The translations under genes and the position numbers were made by a program. Shown one piece after another: positions 1 to 5,929 of a DNA stretch of 7,338 nt (positions are counted from its first letter, which is position 1; every line of letters starts with the position of its first letter). The notes beneath the pieces were generated by a model. It did no database searches. It was not told where the DNA came from and saw only the letters and a list, made by a program, of their open reading frames with translations. Origin of the DNA: DATAYF01 sp036272735 (GTDB lineage: Bacteria > Chloroflexota > Ktedonobacteria > Ktedonobacterales > Ktedonobacteraceae); NCBI GenBank assembly GCA_036272735.1, contig DATAYF010000507.1, positions 1 through 7,338 of the forward strand. The letters are read 5' to 3'.

Positions 1-490
1 CCCGAATTTACAACTCCTGGGCATAACAATCCGCTTCTAGAGCGGCATCTCAGCGACTCAATGATTGTGCTGCTCACTCTTCAGGTCAAGTGCTCCTGTT
101 TGAGGGCAAAATCGGGCCACCTTTCAGGGCATTTCTTCTGAAAGTCTCGAATCGATGACTTTCATTCGGGATGGTGCATCTTGGATGCATGGGATCTTAC
201 CACTTGTGCCACCTCTTTTCTCCTGAAAAATGTCCTGTTGTCAGGAAAATCAGTCGGATATTGGAAATAGTGTCGAAACTTCACCGCCAGAAAATTGCGT
301 TGAAAGTTCGACGCGATGGCTCTCAGCCCAGTATTCTCGTTCGATCCTTCTGCGCAATTACCATATAACTGTAACTTTTTAAGCTGTCTCTCCAGTGTTT
401 CTAAAAAGATACCTCTTTTTTACGGCAGGCTTTTAAAAGAGTTCGATGAGACCTTGAACCATAGGGTGGCGTCCCTTTCGTTGGCAATCA
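1..490. other. gene-free region upstream of the aquaporin gene
   Basis: No credible coding region is visible on either strand. The short open frames here have no ribosome binding site, are rich in Ser, Cys and Arg, and resemble no family. The region has a few small inverted repeats: two mutually exclusive hairpins at 121-164 (described separately), TGCATC/GATGCA at 175-189 and TCCTG/CAGGA around 235-245. A TATAAC hexamer at 364-369 could be a -10 box, but the correctly spaced -35 is poor, so I do not call a promoter. The left part may be the tail of the spacer after a gene lying outside the window. Confidence 0.5.
121..164. other. overlapping, mutually exclusive hairpins
   Basis: CTTTCAG (121-127) pairs perfectly with CTGAAAG (138-144). 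The same middle segment can instead pair as TGAAAGTC (139-146) with GACTTTCA (157-164), eight perfect base pairs. The two stems cannot form together, which is the layout of an attenuator or simple RNA switch. No T-run follows the second stem and the nearest gene start is about 410 bases downstream, so a regulatory role is only a possibility. Confidence 0.35.
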
Positions 491-537
491 ATGTACCATT
501 GGGTGCGCGATGTAAGCGCGAGTTTGCTTTCAGCAGG

Positions 538-574
538 AAAGGAGGCGCTTGCCGGAAACGGCAAGCGAACCATT
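538..574 (+). promoter_or_regulatory. Shine-Dalgarno separated from the ATG by a GAAA-capped hairpin
   Basis: A full-strength Shine-Dalgarno AAAGGAGG lies at 538-545, but the aquaporin ATG is at 575, 29 bases after it, too far for normal initiation. The gap is filled almost exactly by a perfect hairpin: CGCTTGCCG (546-554), loop GAAA (555-558), CGGCAAGCG (559-567). When folded, only AACCATT (568-574, 7 nt) separates the hairpin from the ATG, so the effective spacing becomes normal. No ATG, GTG or TTG lies in frame at normal spacing from this Shine-Dalgarno. The arrangement resembles the split ribosome binding sites described for phage T4 genes 25 and 38. This is read from sequence; the translational role is inferred. 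Confidence 0.6.
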
Positions 575-1372
575 ATGGCACAGACACCTGAACTCAGCAG
601 ATCTCAGCTTAATACACCGACGCTCGGCCAAAAATGTTTTGCCGAGTTCCTGGGCACAGCCTTTCTTGTCTTTGCCGGTGCTGGTACAGCTACCGCGTCA
701 GGCTATCTACTTGGCAGTGGTCACCGTATGGGTACTGCCGATTTGGTCGCTATTGCCCTCGCCTTTGGCTTTGCCCTCACGGTTATGGTGTATGCCATTG
801 GTCGCATTTCTAGTTGTCACATTAATCCCGCCGTGACTATCGCCATGGCGGTTGATAGACGCATCGGTTGGCTTGAGGCTGTGGCCTATATTATTGCACA
901 AATTATTGGTGGCATTGTTGGCGCTTTTATTATTGCCATTGCCTTTCCCGCGTCAGCTCATACGGTGGGTGGTTTTGGCGCTACAGATTTTACCTCATCG
1001 GGGATAAGTTACTTTGCCGTGATTGTGCTTGAAGCGGTAGGCACGTTCTTCCTGACGTTTGTGATCATGGCGACCGCCGTTGCTAAAAGGGCGCGTGGTG
1101 GTATCGCCGGTCTGGCTATTGGTCTGACGTTGGCGAGCGTGATTTTTGTGCTTGGCCCGGCGACCGGTGGTAGTCTCAATCCGGCACGTACTATCGGGCC
1201 AGTTGTCGCTCAATTGGTGCTTGGCGGTTCCTATCCGGTCTCCCATGTAATCGCCTACATTGTTGGTCCAATTATCGGTGGGATTATTGGCGTGTATGCC
1301 TATGAGTATATGCTGCATGTGCGTGTTGCTGAAAGACGTGGTATGCGAACACCGGCTGTGGAAAGACCATAA
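575..1372 (+). CDS. MIP-family aquaporin / small-solute channel
   Basis: A 265-residue membrane channel of the major intrinsic protein family, the usual length. It would conduct water or small uncharged solutes through the cytoplasmic membrane. Both signature half-helices are intact: N84-P85-A86 (in CHINPAVT) and N202-P203-A204-R205 (in GGSLNPARTIGP). Six hydrophobic segments lie at about 23-45, 57-76, 100-124, 146-170, 177-197 and 220-244. Aligned by eye to E. coli AqpZ, the selectivity filter is F64, I190, G199 and R205, against F/H/T/R in AqpZ and W/G/F/R in GlpF, so substrate cannot be assigned as plain water or glycerol. I chose the ATG at 575 because the only strong Shine-Dalgarno is at 538-545, with a hairpin closing the gap. 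An in-frame ATG at 491 would add 28 residues that do not look like part of the family and has no ribosome binding site. The gene is followed by a hairpin at 1399-1420 and a terminator-like structure. Confidence 0.93.
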   Translation: MAQTPELSRSQLNTPTLGQKCFAEFLGTAFLVFAGAGTATASGYLLGSGHRMGTADLVAIALAFGFALTVMVYAIGRISSCHINPAVTIAMAVDRRIGWLEAVAYIIAQIIGGIVGAFIIAIAFPASAHTVGGFGATDFTSSGISYFAVIVLEAVGTFFLTFVIMATAVAKRARGGIAGLAIGLTLASVIFVLGPATGGSLNPARTIGPVVAQLVLGGSYPVSHVIAYIVGPIIGGIIGVYAYEYMLHVRVAERRGMRTPAVERP

Positions 1373-1398
1373 TCGGGTATTGCGATACTCATACGTGC

Positions 1399-1420
1399 TT
1401 GCCGTCAAATGGGACGGCAA
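1399..1420 (+). other. 8-bp hairpin downstream of the aquaporin gene
   Basis: TTGCCGTC (1399-1406) and GACGGCAA (1413-1420) pair perfectly around the loop AAATGG, 26 bases after the aquaporin stop. No T-run follows, so it is not a standard intrinsic terminator. It could protect the mRNA 3' end. Confidence 0.45.
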
Positions 1421-1447
1421 ACTGCCTCGTTCTCATGCAGAAAGAAA

Positions 1448-1499
1448 CGCGGAAGTGTGATGGACCTTTTGATGATGTTCATCCTCTCCCGCGCTTTTT
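1448..1499 (+). terminator. imperfect intrinsic terminator after the aquaporin gene
   Basis: An outer stem CGCGG (1448-1452) with CCGCG (1489-1493) encloses an inner stem GATGGAC (1459-1465) with GTTCATC (1477-1483, one G-U pair). It is followed by C and five T residues (1495-1499). The internal loop weakens it, so termination may be partial. The end of the T-run is also the start of the -35 box of the next promoter. Confidence 0.45.
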
Positions 1500-1526
1500 G
1501 TTATTTCGCTGCTACATTGCTATAAT
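1498..1526 (+). promoter_or_regulatory. sigma-70-type promoter of the carbonic anhydrase gene
   Basis: The -35 TTGTTA (1498-1503) and a perfect -10 TATAAT (1521-1526) are separated by exactly 17 bases. An extended -10 TG (1518-1519) sits one base before the hexamer. The predicted start near 1533 gives a leader of about 40 bases before the GTG start at 1575. It shares the TT of its -35 with the T-run of the preceding terminator. Confidence 0.75.
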
Positions 1527-1574
1527 AGTGCCGGGAAATGGAAAAAAGCTAGCAGCACAAAAAGGAGTATATTC

Positions 1575-2096
1575 GTGCCTATATTACCGTACAAAGGTAT
1601 CTGGCCTACTATTGCCGATGATGTTTTTATCGCACCCGGCGCGGTCGTCATCGGAGATGTTACCATCCACGAGGGAGCGAGCGTGTGGTACAACGCCGTT
1701 ATTCGGGCCGATAGCGCGCCTATCGTCATTGGTCGCAGCACGAATATTCAGGACAATTGTACATTGCATGTGGATGCTGATGCTCCATTGACGATTGGCG
1801 AGCACTGTACGATTGGTCACAACGCTATTGTGCATGGGGCGACGTTAGCTGATCGTATTCTGGTTGGCATGCATGCGACAGTACTTTCACACGCGAGCAT
1901 TGGCGCTGAGACGATCATCGGGGCCAACGCGCTGGTAAGTGAGCACAAAACCATCCCTGGTGGTGTACTGGCGCTAGGCGTGCCTACAAAGGTCGTACGC
2001 TCCCTAAATGACGCCGAACTGGCAAGTTTGTTGCACAGCGCCACGCATTATCGTGAATTGGCGGTGGAACATAGGGCGCTGCAAGAGGAAAAATGA
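1575..2096 (+). CDS. gamma-class carbonic anhydrase / acyltransferase-like hexapeptide protein
   Basis: A 173-residue left-handed beta-helix protein of the gamma carbonic anhydrase family (CamH/YrdA/PaaY-like), expected to be a cytoplasmic trimer with metal sites between subunits, interconverting CO2 and bicarbonate. Hexapeptide repeats (I/V/L-G-x4 type) run from about residue 17 to 125. The three metal-ligand histidines are present: H65 (in NCTLH), H82 and H87 (in GHNAIVHGA). Residues matching Arg59, Asp61, Gln75 and Asp76 of the Methanosarcina enzyme Cam are R44, D46, Q59 and D60. The acidic proton-shuttle loop of Cam is absent, as in the short CamH subclass, and the typical LGVPTKVVR end of the helix is at 134-142. 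The GTG start has a good Shine-Dalgarno, AAAGGAG (1561-1567), seven bases upstream. Many relatives with intact ligands have no measurable anhydrase activity, so the family call is firmer than the activity. Confidence 0.9.
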   Translation: MPILPYKGIWPTIADDVFIAPGAVVIGDVTIHEGASVWYNAVIRADSAPIVIGRSTNIQDNCTLHVDADAPLTIGEHCTIGHNAIVHGATLADRILVGMHATVLSHASIGAETIIGANALVSEHKTIPGGVLALGVPTKVVRSLNDAELASLLHSATHYRELAVEHRALQEEK

Positions 2097-2110
2097 TCCA
2101 AACGTACAAA

Positions 2111-2166
2111 AACTAGATAGACAAACGTGATGTTCATAATGAGCATTACATTTGTCAATATAGTTT
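2111..2166. repeat. palindromic repeat, copy 1
   Basis: First of two 56-bp direct copies, 114 bp apart and about 80% identical (45 of 56 positions by eye), in the gap between the convergent carbonic anhydrase and copCD genes. The core at 2124-2152 is a 29-base imperfect palindrome: arms AACGTGATG and CATTACATT around TCAT-A-ATGA. It begins 15 bases after the carbonic anhydrase stop, so its transcript could form a weak hairpin there. Confidence 0.75.
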
Positions 2167-2224
2167 ACCGCGCATGGCTTGAATTTCTGCAAATTTTCAT
2201 GACGCATTTTCACGCGATTTTCAC

Positions 2225-2280
2225 AACTCCATAGAAGAATGTGATGCTCATTATGAACATCACATTTGCCAATATGGTTT
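2225..2280. repeat. palindromic repeat, copy 2
   Basis: Second 56-bp copy. Its 29-base core (2238-2266) is nearly perfect: arms AATGTGATG and CATCACATT, inner arms TCAT and ATGA around a central T, with only one C/A mismatch pair. Flanking sequence (ending TTTGCCAATATGGTTT, as against TTTGTCAATATAGTTT in copy 1) repeats in direct orientation. The reverse complement of this core matches copy 1 at 27 of 29 positions. Possible roles are a REP-like element, a bidirectional terminator or a binding site for a dimeric regulator. Confidence 0.75.
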
Positions 2281-2314
2281 CTTGCTTTTTCTGATGAAAA
2301 ATCCTACTTACAAC

Positions 2315-4396
2315 TTAACTAATCGTAATCTTGAATAGCGTATGTTGTGGAGGTTGTCCGGGTTGCTGGATGGTGGTGTTGATGACCCACAGACCTGCCA
2401 TGTTGAATGCCTTATTTTTGTCGAAGGTTGCGGTGTAGGTAGGATTGCCTTGCGACAACGTGACGTTACTGGTGCCCATGTTCATGGCTTGCATATTGGT
2501 GGTCAATTGTACCTTTGCATTGGTGACGAGTGTCCCATCTGCTTTGCTCAGGGTCAGGATGGCCGTGTTTTGGGTACGCGTCGTGCCGGGCGCGATTAGC
2601 AATGTGGCCGTGAGATTGCCAATATTCTGCGTTTGCGCCGCCGTTTGGCCCGACGTGTTGTTGGTCGTGGTGCCGTAGTTGGTGTTCGGGAAGACGATGG
2701 GTGGAGCAAAAAAGCTCATAAATGCGCAACACAGCAACACGCCCGCTCCCAACCAGGCCTGTGTGCCTGTGATGGTTCTAAGCTTCTGCCTGCTCTGGTC
2801 CAGCGAGGTTTGGCGTCTGCGTCGCGCCGGTAATTCGAGGTTGACCACCGGCAGCAGTAGGGCGAGACGGCTGAGCCGTGGACGCAGGACGAAAATCGTG
2901 TAAAGACTGAGTGCCAGCAGTATCACCACCAGGATGATTTGTATCAGGAGCGTGCGCCCATAGGGGTCGCTGAGAAACGCCCCAGGATTGCTTACGCTAG
3001 CCTCGCTCAAAAAAAGCTGGGAAAGCACGGCTATACTGGTTGCGCCTATCAGATAGGGTGTTAAACGCCGTAGCAGGGCCGAGAGGATCTCTGTGTGGTG
3101 ATCGCGCTCGGTGGCTGCTAGCGATGGGAGTAGCAGATAGCAGAGGTAGGCAAGGCCACCAAACCATAGCGCTTCGGCTCCTAAATTCAGCCAGCTAAAG
3201 ACGATGGCGCTGATACGTGGCTCGATCACCTGCGCGGCGTCTCCTGTAAGGGTTTGCGTGAGCAGGAGCAGGCCCGCGATGGGCAGCGTGAGCCAGCCGT
3301 AGCGTTGTATGGCGTTGGCATGTTCCTGTGAAAAATCTTTGGTGGACTTGTCTTTGTTTTCTCTGGCGGTGCGTTCTTTTGCTATGCTGGCCGCGCGTTC
3401 CCGTTCTGTCATCTCTTTGGGCAAACTGGCGGTGGTGACAGTGCGCAATTCGCCGGTGACGTACTGACGTAGCGGTCCGGCCGCGTTGCTACCTACTTTT
3501 CTCGGTGTTGGTTCGGGCTGCGGCGCTGGCGTGTGTGGACGTTTCTTGAAGCCAAGTAGGAGCATCGCCAACACAACCAGGACGATGCGCGCAATCCAGA
3601 TATAGCCGTAGCTCGTCTCTCCAATCAGCCTGGCGAGCGTTGGGAGGTCGAAGGCATTAAGCTGTAACGCCTTGCTGGCATTGCTGGCATTGAGCAGCAT
3701 ATTGACGATATCACTGAGCAAGAGAGCGGACAGACATAACCATTGTAGCGAGATGGTTTGTTTTTGCACGCGCTCGAAGAGCAAGAGCGTGCGCCCGCCA
3801 CCTGCTACCAACATCTGCTCGAATGCTACCACGCCGACCCAGAGCAGCAGGGCACTCAGCGCAAACCACTCCCACAGGACGCGCAAGGCTCCCTGGGCGT
3901 TGAGCGTACGCGTGGCGGCAAGATCATTGCTGCTGCTGGGACCAAGGATGGTGGTGCCGCTCAGGCCGTTGGAAGCGTAGCCGACATTGAAGCCGATGAC
4001 GCCACTGGTGGCCTGCCCGTCATCGTTGGCAATCGCTGTCCAGTTGACCTCGTAGCTGCCCGATGGCTGGGCTTTCGGCGTCTTTATCGGCGTATCCAGT
4101 TCGCGTGGATTCGTCGGCGAGACGCTGCTGGCAGCGGCGTTGACCTCGGTATTCTGCCCGTTATTGCTCACAGCGAGCACGTGCGCACTACTCAACTTGC
4201 TGATCGGCGCGTCGAAGTAGATACGTACTACTGATGGCACGGCATCGATGGTTGCGCCATCTACCGGATTAGAACCGATCACGAAGGCGTGCGCGTAGGC
4301 TGCTGTGGGTGGTACGAGCAGCGTTGAGCCCGCGTAGGCCAGGACGCTAAAAATAAGCGCTACGAGTAGCGTGAATAATCGTCTTCTTTGTTGCAT
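2315..4396 (-). CDS. CopC-CopD fusion membrane protein with C-terminal YtkA-like domain
   Basis: A 693-residue protein of the copper-handling CopC/CopD type, like Bacillus YcnJ but longer. A signal segment (about 8-35) ends in AYA, which would leave H36 as the mature N-terminus, the first copper ligand of CopC. The CopC domain (36-139) keeps HAFVIGSNPVDGATI and the YEVNW strand, but the family DGH motif reads D126-G127-Q128, with the histidine lost. About eight membrane helices follow (near 174-196, 216-236, 264-283, 368-386, 395-424, 446-465, 482-505, 547-566), with CopD-like ALWFGG at 409-414. Here N404 stands where relatives usually have His. A charged cytoplasmic-like insert (about 284-362) is unusually long. 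The C-terminal extracytoplasmic domain (590-693) looks YtkA/FixH-like and carries a Met cluster, M635, M638 and M640, plus M666. The ATG at 4396 follows an AAAGAAGAAG purine run. Copper import or sensing is the family role; the substrate here is less certain. Confidence 0.85.
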   Translation of the reverse strand: MQQRRRLFTLLVALIFSVLAYAGSTLLVPPTAAYAHAFVIGSNPVDGATIDAVPSVVRIYFDAPISKLSSAHVLAVSNNGQNTEVNAAASSVSPTNPRELDTPIKTPKAQPSGSYEVNWTAIANDDGQATSGVIGFNVGYASNGLSGTTILGPSSSNDLAATRTLNAQGALRVLWEWFALSALLLWVGVVAFEQMLVAGGGRTLLLFERVQKQTISLQWLCLSALLLSDIVNMLLNASNASKALQLNAFDLPTLARLIGETSYGYIWIARIVLVVLAMLLLGFKKRPHTPAPQPEPTPRKVGSNAAGPLRQYVTGELRTVTTASLPKEMTERERAASIAKERTARENKDKSTKDFSQEHANAIQRYGWLTLPIAGLLLLTQTLTGDAAQVIEPRISAIVFSWLNLGAEALWFGGLAYLCYLLLPSLAATERDHHTEILSALLRRLTPYLIGATSIAVLSQLFLSEASVSNPGAFLSDPYGRTLLIQIILVVILLALSLYTIFVLRPRLSRLALLLPVVNLELPARRRRQTSLDQSRQKLRTITGTQAWLGAGVLLCCAFMSFFAPPIVFPNTNYGTTTNNTSGQTAAQTQNIGNLTATLLIAPGTTRTQNTAILTLSKADGTLVTNAKVQLTTNMQAMNMGTSNVTLSQGNPTYTATFDKNKAFNMAGLWVINTTIQQPGQPPQHTLFKITIS

Positions 4397-4431
4397 CTTC
4401 TTCTTTACATATTGAGACTATCTTTGCAATG

Positions 4432-4461
4432 ATTGTACATCAAGCCATCGTTTAGCCGCAA
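4432..4461 (-). promoter_or_regulatory. candidate promoter of the copCD gene
   Basis: On the minus strand, TTGCGG (4456-4461) and TACAAT (4432-4437) are separated by 18 bases. The expected start near 4425 lies about 30 bases before the ATG at 4396. The -35 matches consensus only in its TTG, so this is moderate support. The large inverted repeat begins 19 bases upstream of it. Confidence 0.45.
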
Positions 4462-4479
4462 CATAGCAAGGAAATCGAA

Positions 4480-4561
4480 GACGACCCCCGTAAGGGGGGC
4501 GCTACCATACACGGCGAAGCCGCGTCCCGTGTATGGTAGCGCCCCCCTTACGGGGGTCGTC
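4480..4561. repeat. 35-bp perfect inverted repeat between divergent promoters
   Basis: The left arm (4480-4514) is the exact reverse complement of the right arm (4527-4561), 35 of 35 bases, around a 12-base centre. Each arm holds its own smaller hairpin, CCCCC-GTAA-GGGGG at 4485-4498 and its mirror on the right. The centre can fold alternatively as CGGC-GAA-GCCG (4512-4522). Pairing continues outward with a two-base bulge (CGAA on the left, TTCG on the right). It is much more GC-rich than its surroundings. It fits a REP/BIME-like or MITE-type mobile palindrome, or a cruciform or very stable RNA hairpin. I see no clear target-site duplication. Confidence 0.92.
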
Positions 4562-4577
4562 TCTTCGTGGCGGGTCG

Positions 4578-4606
4578 TCCCCAGAAATTTACGCTGACAT
4601 TGGGGA
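4578..4606. promoter_or_regulatory. short inverted repeat upstream of the glycosyltransferase promoter
   Basis: TCCCCA (4578-4583) and TGGGGA (4601-4606) are perfect 6-bp arms 17 bases apart, just upstream of the -35 box at 4613. This could be a two-half-site operator, but arms this short may arise by chance. Confidence 0.25.
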
Positions 4607-4612
4607 TATAAT

Positions 4613-4641
4613 TTGTTTCAGCGTCCACTGCATATTATAAT
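4613..4641 (+). promoter_or_regulatory. sigma-70-type promoter of the glycosyltransferase gene
   Basis: TTGTTT (4613-4618) and TATAAT (4636-4641) lie 17 bases apart. A second TATAAT sits at 4607-4612 without a good -35. Transcription from about 4648 decides the gene start: the in-frame TTG at 4613 and ATG at 4640 lie inside the -35 and -10 boxes, so neither would be in the mRNA, leaving the ATG at 4688. Confidence 0.65.
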
Positions 4642-4687
4642 GTTTACAGATAGGTATCCAATATTCTCCCCTAAAGAGTGTTCTAAC

Positions 4688-5926
4688 ATGAAAAAAACTT
4701 CCTGGTCACAATCCTGGCCGCGCCTGCTGTTCTGGTCGCATGTGTTAAGCGTGGTCGGATTTTATTTACTATTGTGGTGGCGCACGAAGCCCGGTGACAA
4801 TGATTTTGTGCAGAAATTGCGGCCCCACACTGAGGCTGTGCCTGCTGAGCGTCCATTGGTCTCGATTATTGTGCCTGCACGCAACGAGGAGCGCAATATT
4901 CGCCGCTGCGTGGATTCGCTATTGATGCAGGATTATGAACATTTTGAAGTGATCGTGGTCGATGATGGTTCAACCGATCAGACCGCGCGTATCCTCGATG
5001 AGATGGTTGCTATGCATCCGCGTGGGGAGCGGCTGTGGGTGCTACGCTTGCGTAATTTGCCGCAGGGCTGGGCCGGGAAACCGCATGCTATTCATCGAGG
5101 CACGCAGGAGGCGCATGGTGAATGGCTGGTTTTCACCGATGCCGACACCCGCCACGCGCCCAATGCCCTACGCTCAGCGCTTACCCAGGCTGAATGCGAA
5201 CATGCTGATCTCTTTTCGCTTGGTTCAAAGCAAGAGCTACCGACTTTTTGGGAAAAAGTACTGATGCCGATGGCGTTTTTGGGTGTGGGTATGCTCTATC
5301 CTCCCCGGCTGGTCAACGATCCCCACAGCCCGGTAGCTGTGGCGAATGGGCAGTATATTTTGCTCCGGCGCGCCGTCTACGATGCTCTAGGAGGTTATGC
5401 GCGTCCCGAACTGCGCAACACGCTGCTGGATGACCGCGACCTGGCGCACGTGGTCAAGGAGCACGGGTACAAGCTGCGTTTTGTGGAGGGCCGTGGCCTG
5501 GTTTCTGTGCGTATGTATCACAATTTCAACGAGATTTGGCGTGGCTGGCGCAAAAATGTGTATCTTGGCAATCGCGGCGGCCTGGGTTTCTTCCTGGTAC
5601 AAATCATTGGCCTGCCGATGGTGACGGTGATCCCGCTGCTTATGCCCTGGCTGGCTCGTCTGACGCGTGGTCGACACACGGGGAGGATTGGACGCAAAGA
5701 GGCGGCGTTCGGCACCGGGCTAGAAGTGACCTCTGTGTTAGCCTACCGTAGCTGGGTCGATAAACAGTTGCAGGTACCCTGGTATTATGTCTTCTCGCAG
5801 CCGCTGGCCGGTACGATTTTTGCCGCTATTCTATCCCAATCGTCCTGGCGTATATTGACGAAACGCGGCGTCGATTGGCGTGGCCGCGCCTACCATAACC
5901 AGCGCGACCAGACGGAGATTAAGTAA
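4688..5926 (+). CDS. membrane-associated family 2 glycosyltransferase
   Basis: A 412-residue GT2 enzyme with a GT-A fold. It would move a sugar from a nucleotide donor to an acceptor at the cytoplasmic face of the membrane. One membrane helix lies at about 13-31 and two more hydrophobic stretches at about 299-323 and 365-383. Visible motifs are VSIIVPARNEERN (58-70), VDDGSTD (91-97), the metal-binding D151-A-D153 in FTDADT, LLDDRDLA (246-253) as the acceptor/base region, and EIWRGWRKN (282-290) as the QxxRW-like element. GW-AGK at 127-131 and the C-terminal VDWRGRAYH (395-403) are typical of the carotenoid and hopanoid-associated (CruC/HpnB-like) branch, so a lipid or carotenoid acceptor is plausible but not shown. 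The start at 4688 follows from the promoter at 4613-4641. Its ribosome binding site is weak (AAAGAG about 11 bases upstream). The gene diverges from copCD and is followed within four bases by a 141-bp inverted-repeat element. Confidence 0.88.
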   Translation: MKKTSWSQSWPRLLFWSHVLSVVGFYLLLWWRTKPGDNDFVQKLRPHTEAVPAERPLVSIIVPARNEERNIRRCVDSLLMQDYEHFEVIVVDDGSTDQTARILDEMVAMHPRGERLWVLRLRNLPQGWAGKPHAIHRGTQEAHGEWLVFTDADTRHAPNALRSALTQAECEHADLFSLGSKQELPTFWEKVLMPMAFLGVGMLYPPRLVNDPHSPVAVANGQYILLRRAVYDALGGYARPELRNTLLDDRDLAHVVKEHGYKLRFVEGRGLVSVRMYHNFNEIWRGWRKNVYLGNRGGLGFFLVQIIGLPMVTVIPLLMPWLARLTRGRHTGRIGRKEAAFGTGLEVTSVLAYRSWVDKQLQVPWYYVFSQPLAGTIFAAILSQSSWRILTKRGVDWRGRAYHNQRDQTEIK

Positions 5927-5929
5927 AAA

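Noticed and set aside
491..574. ATG at 491 as the aquaporin start, adding 28 residues
   Set aside because: No Shine-Dalgarno before it, the added residues do not resemble a MIP N-terminus, and the added segment would encode the Shine-Dalgarno and hairpin.
171..591. Short open frames on the plus strand upstream of the aquaporin
   Set aside because: No ribosome binding site, no family resemblance, biased low-quality composition, and the second overlaps the true aquaporin start.
995..1420. 141-codon frame on the minus strand opposite the aquaporin
   Set aside because: Antisense shadow rich in His, Thr and Arg with no domain; the plus-strand aquaporin is clear.
2286..2301. TTTTTC-TGAT-GAAAAA as a copCD terminator
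   Set aside because: The six-pair stem is almost entirely A-T and too weak to act as an intrinsic terminator alone.
3758..4234. 158-codon plus-strand frame opposite copCD
   Set aside because: Antisense shadow of the CopC region; it has no family features or ribosome binding site.
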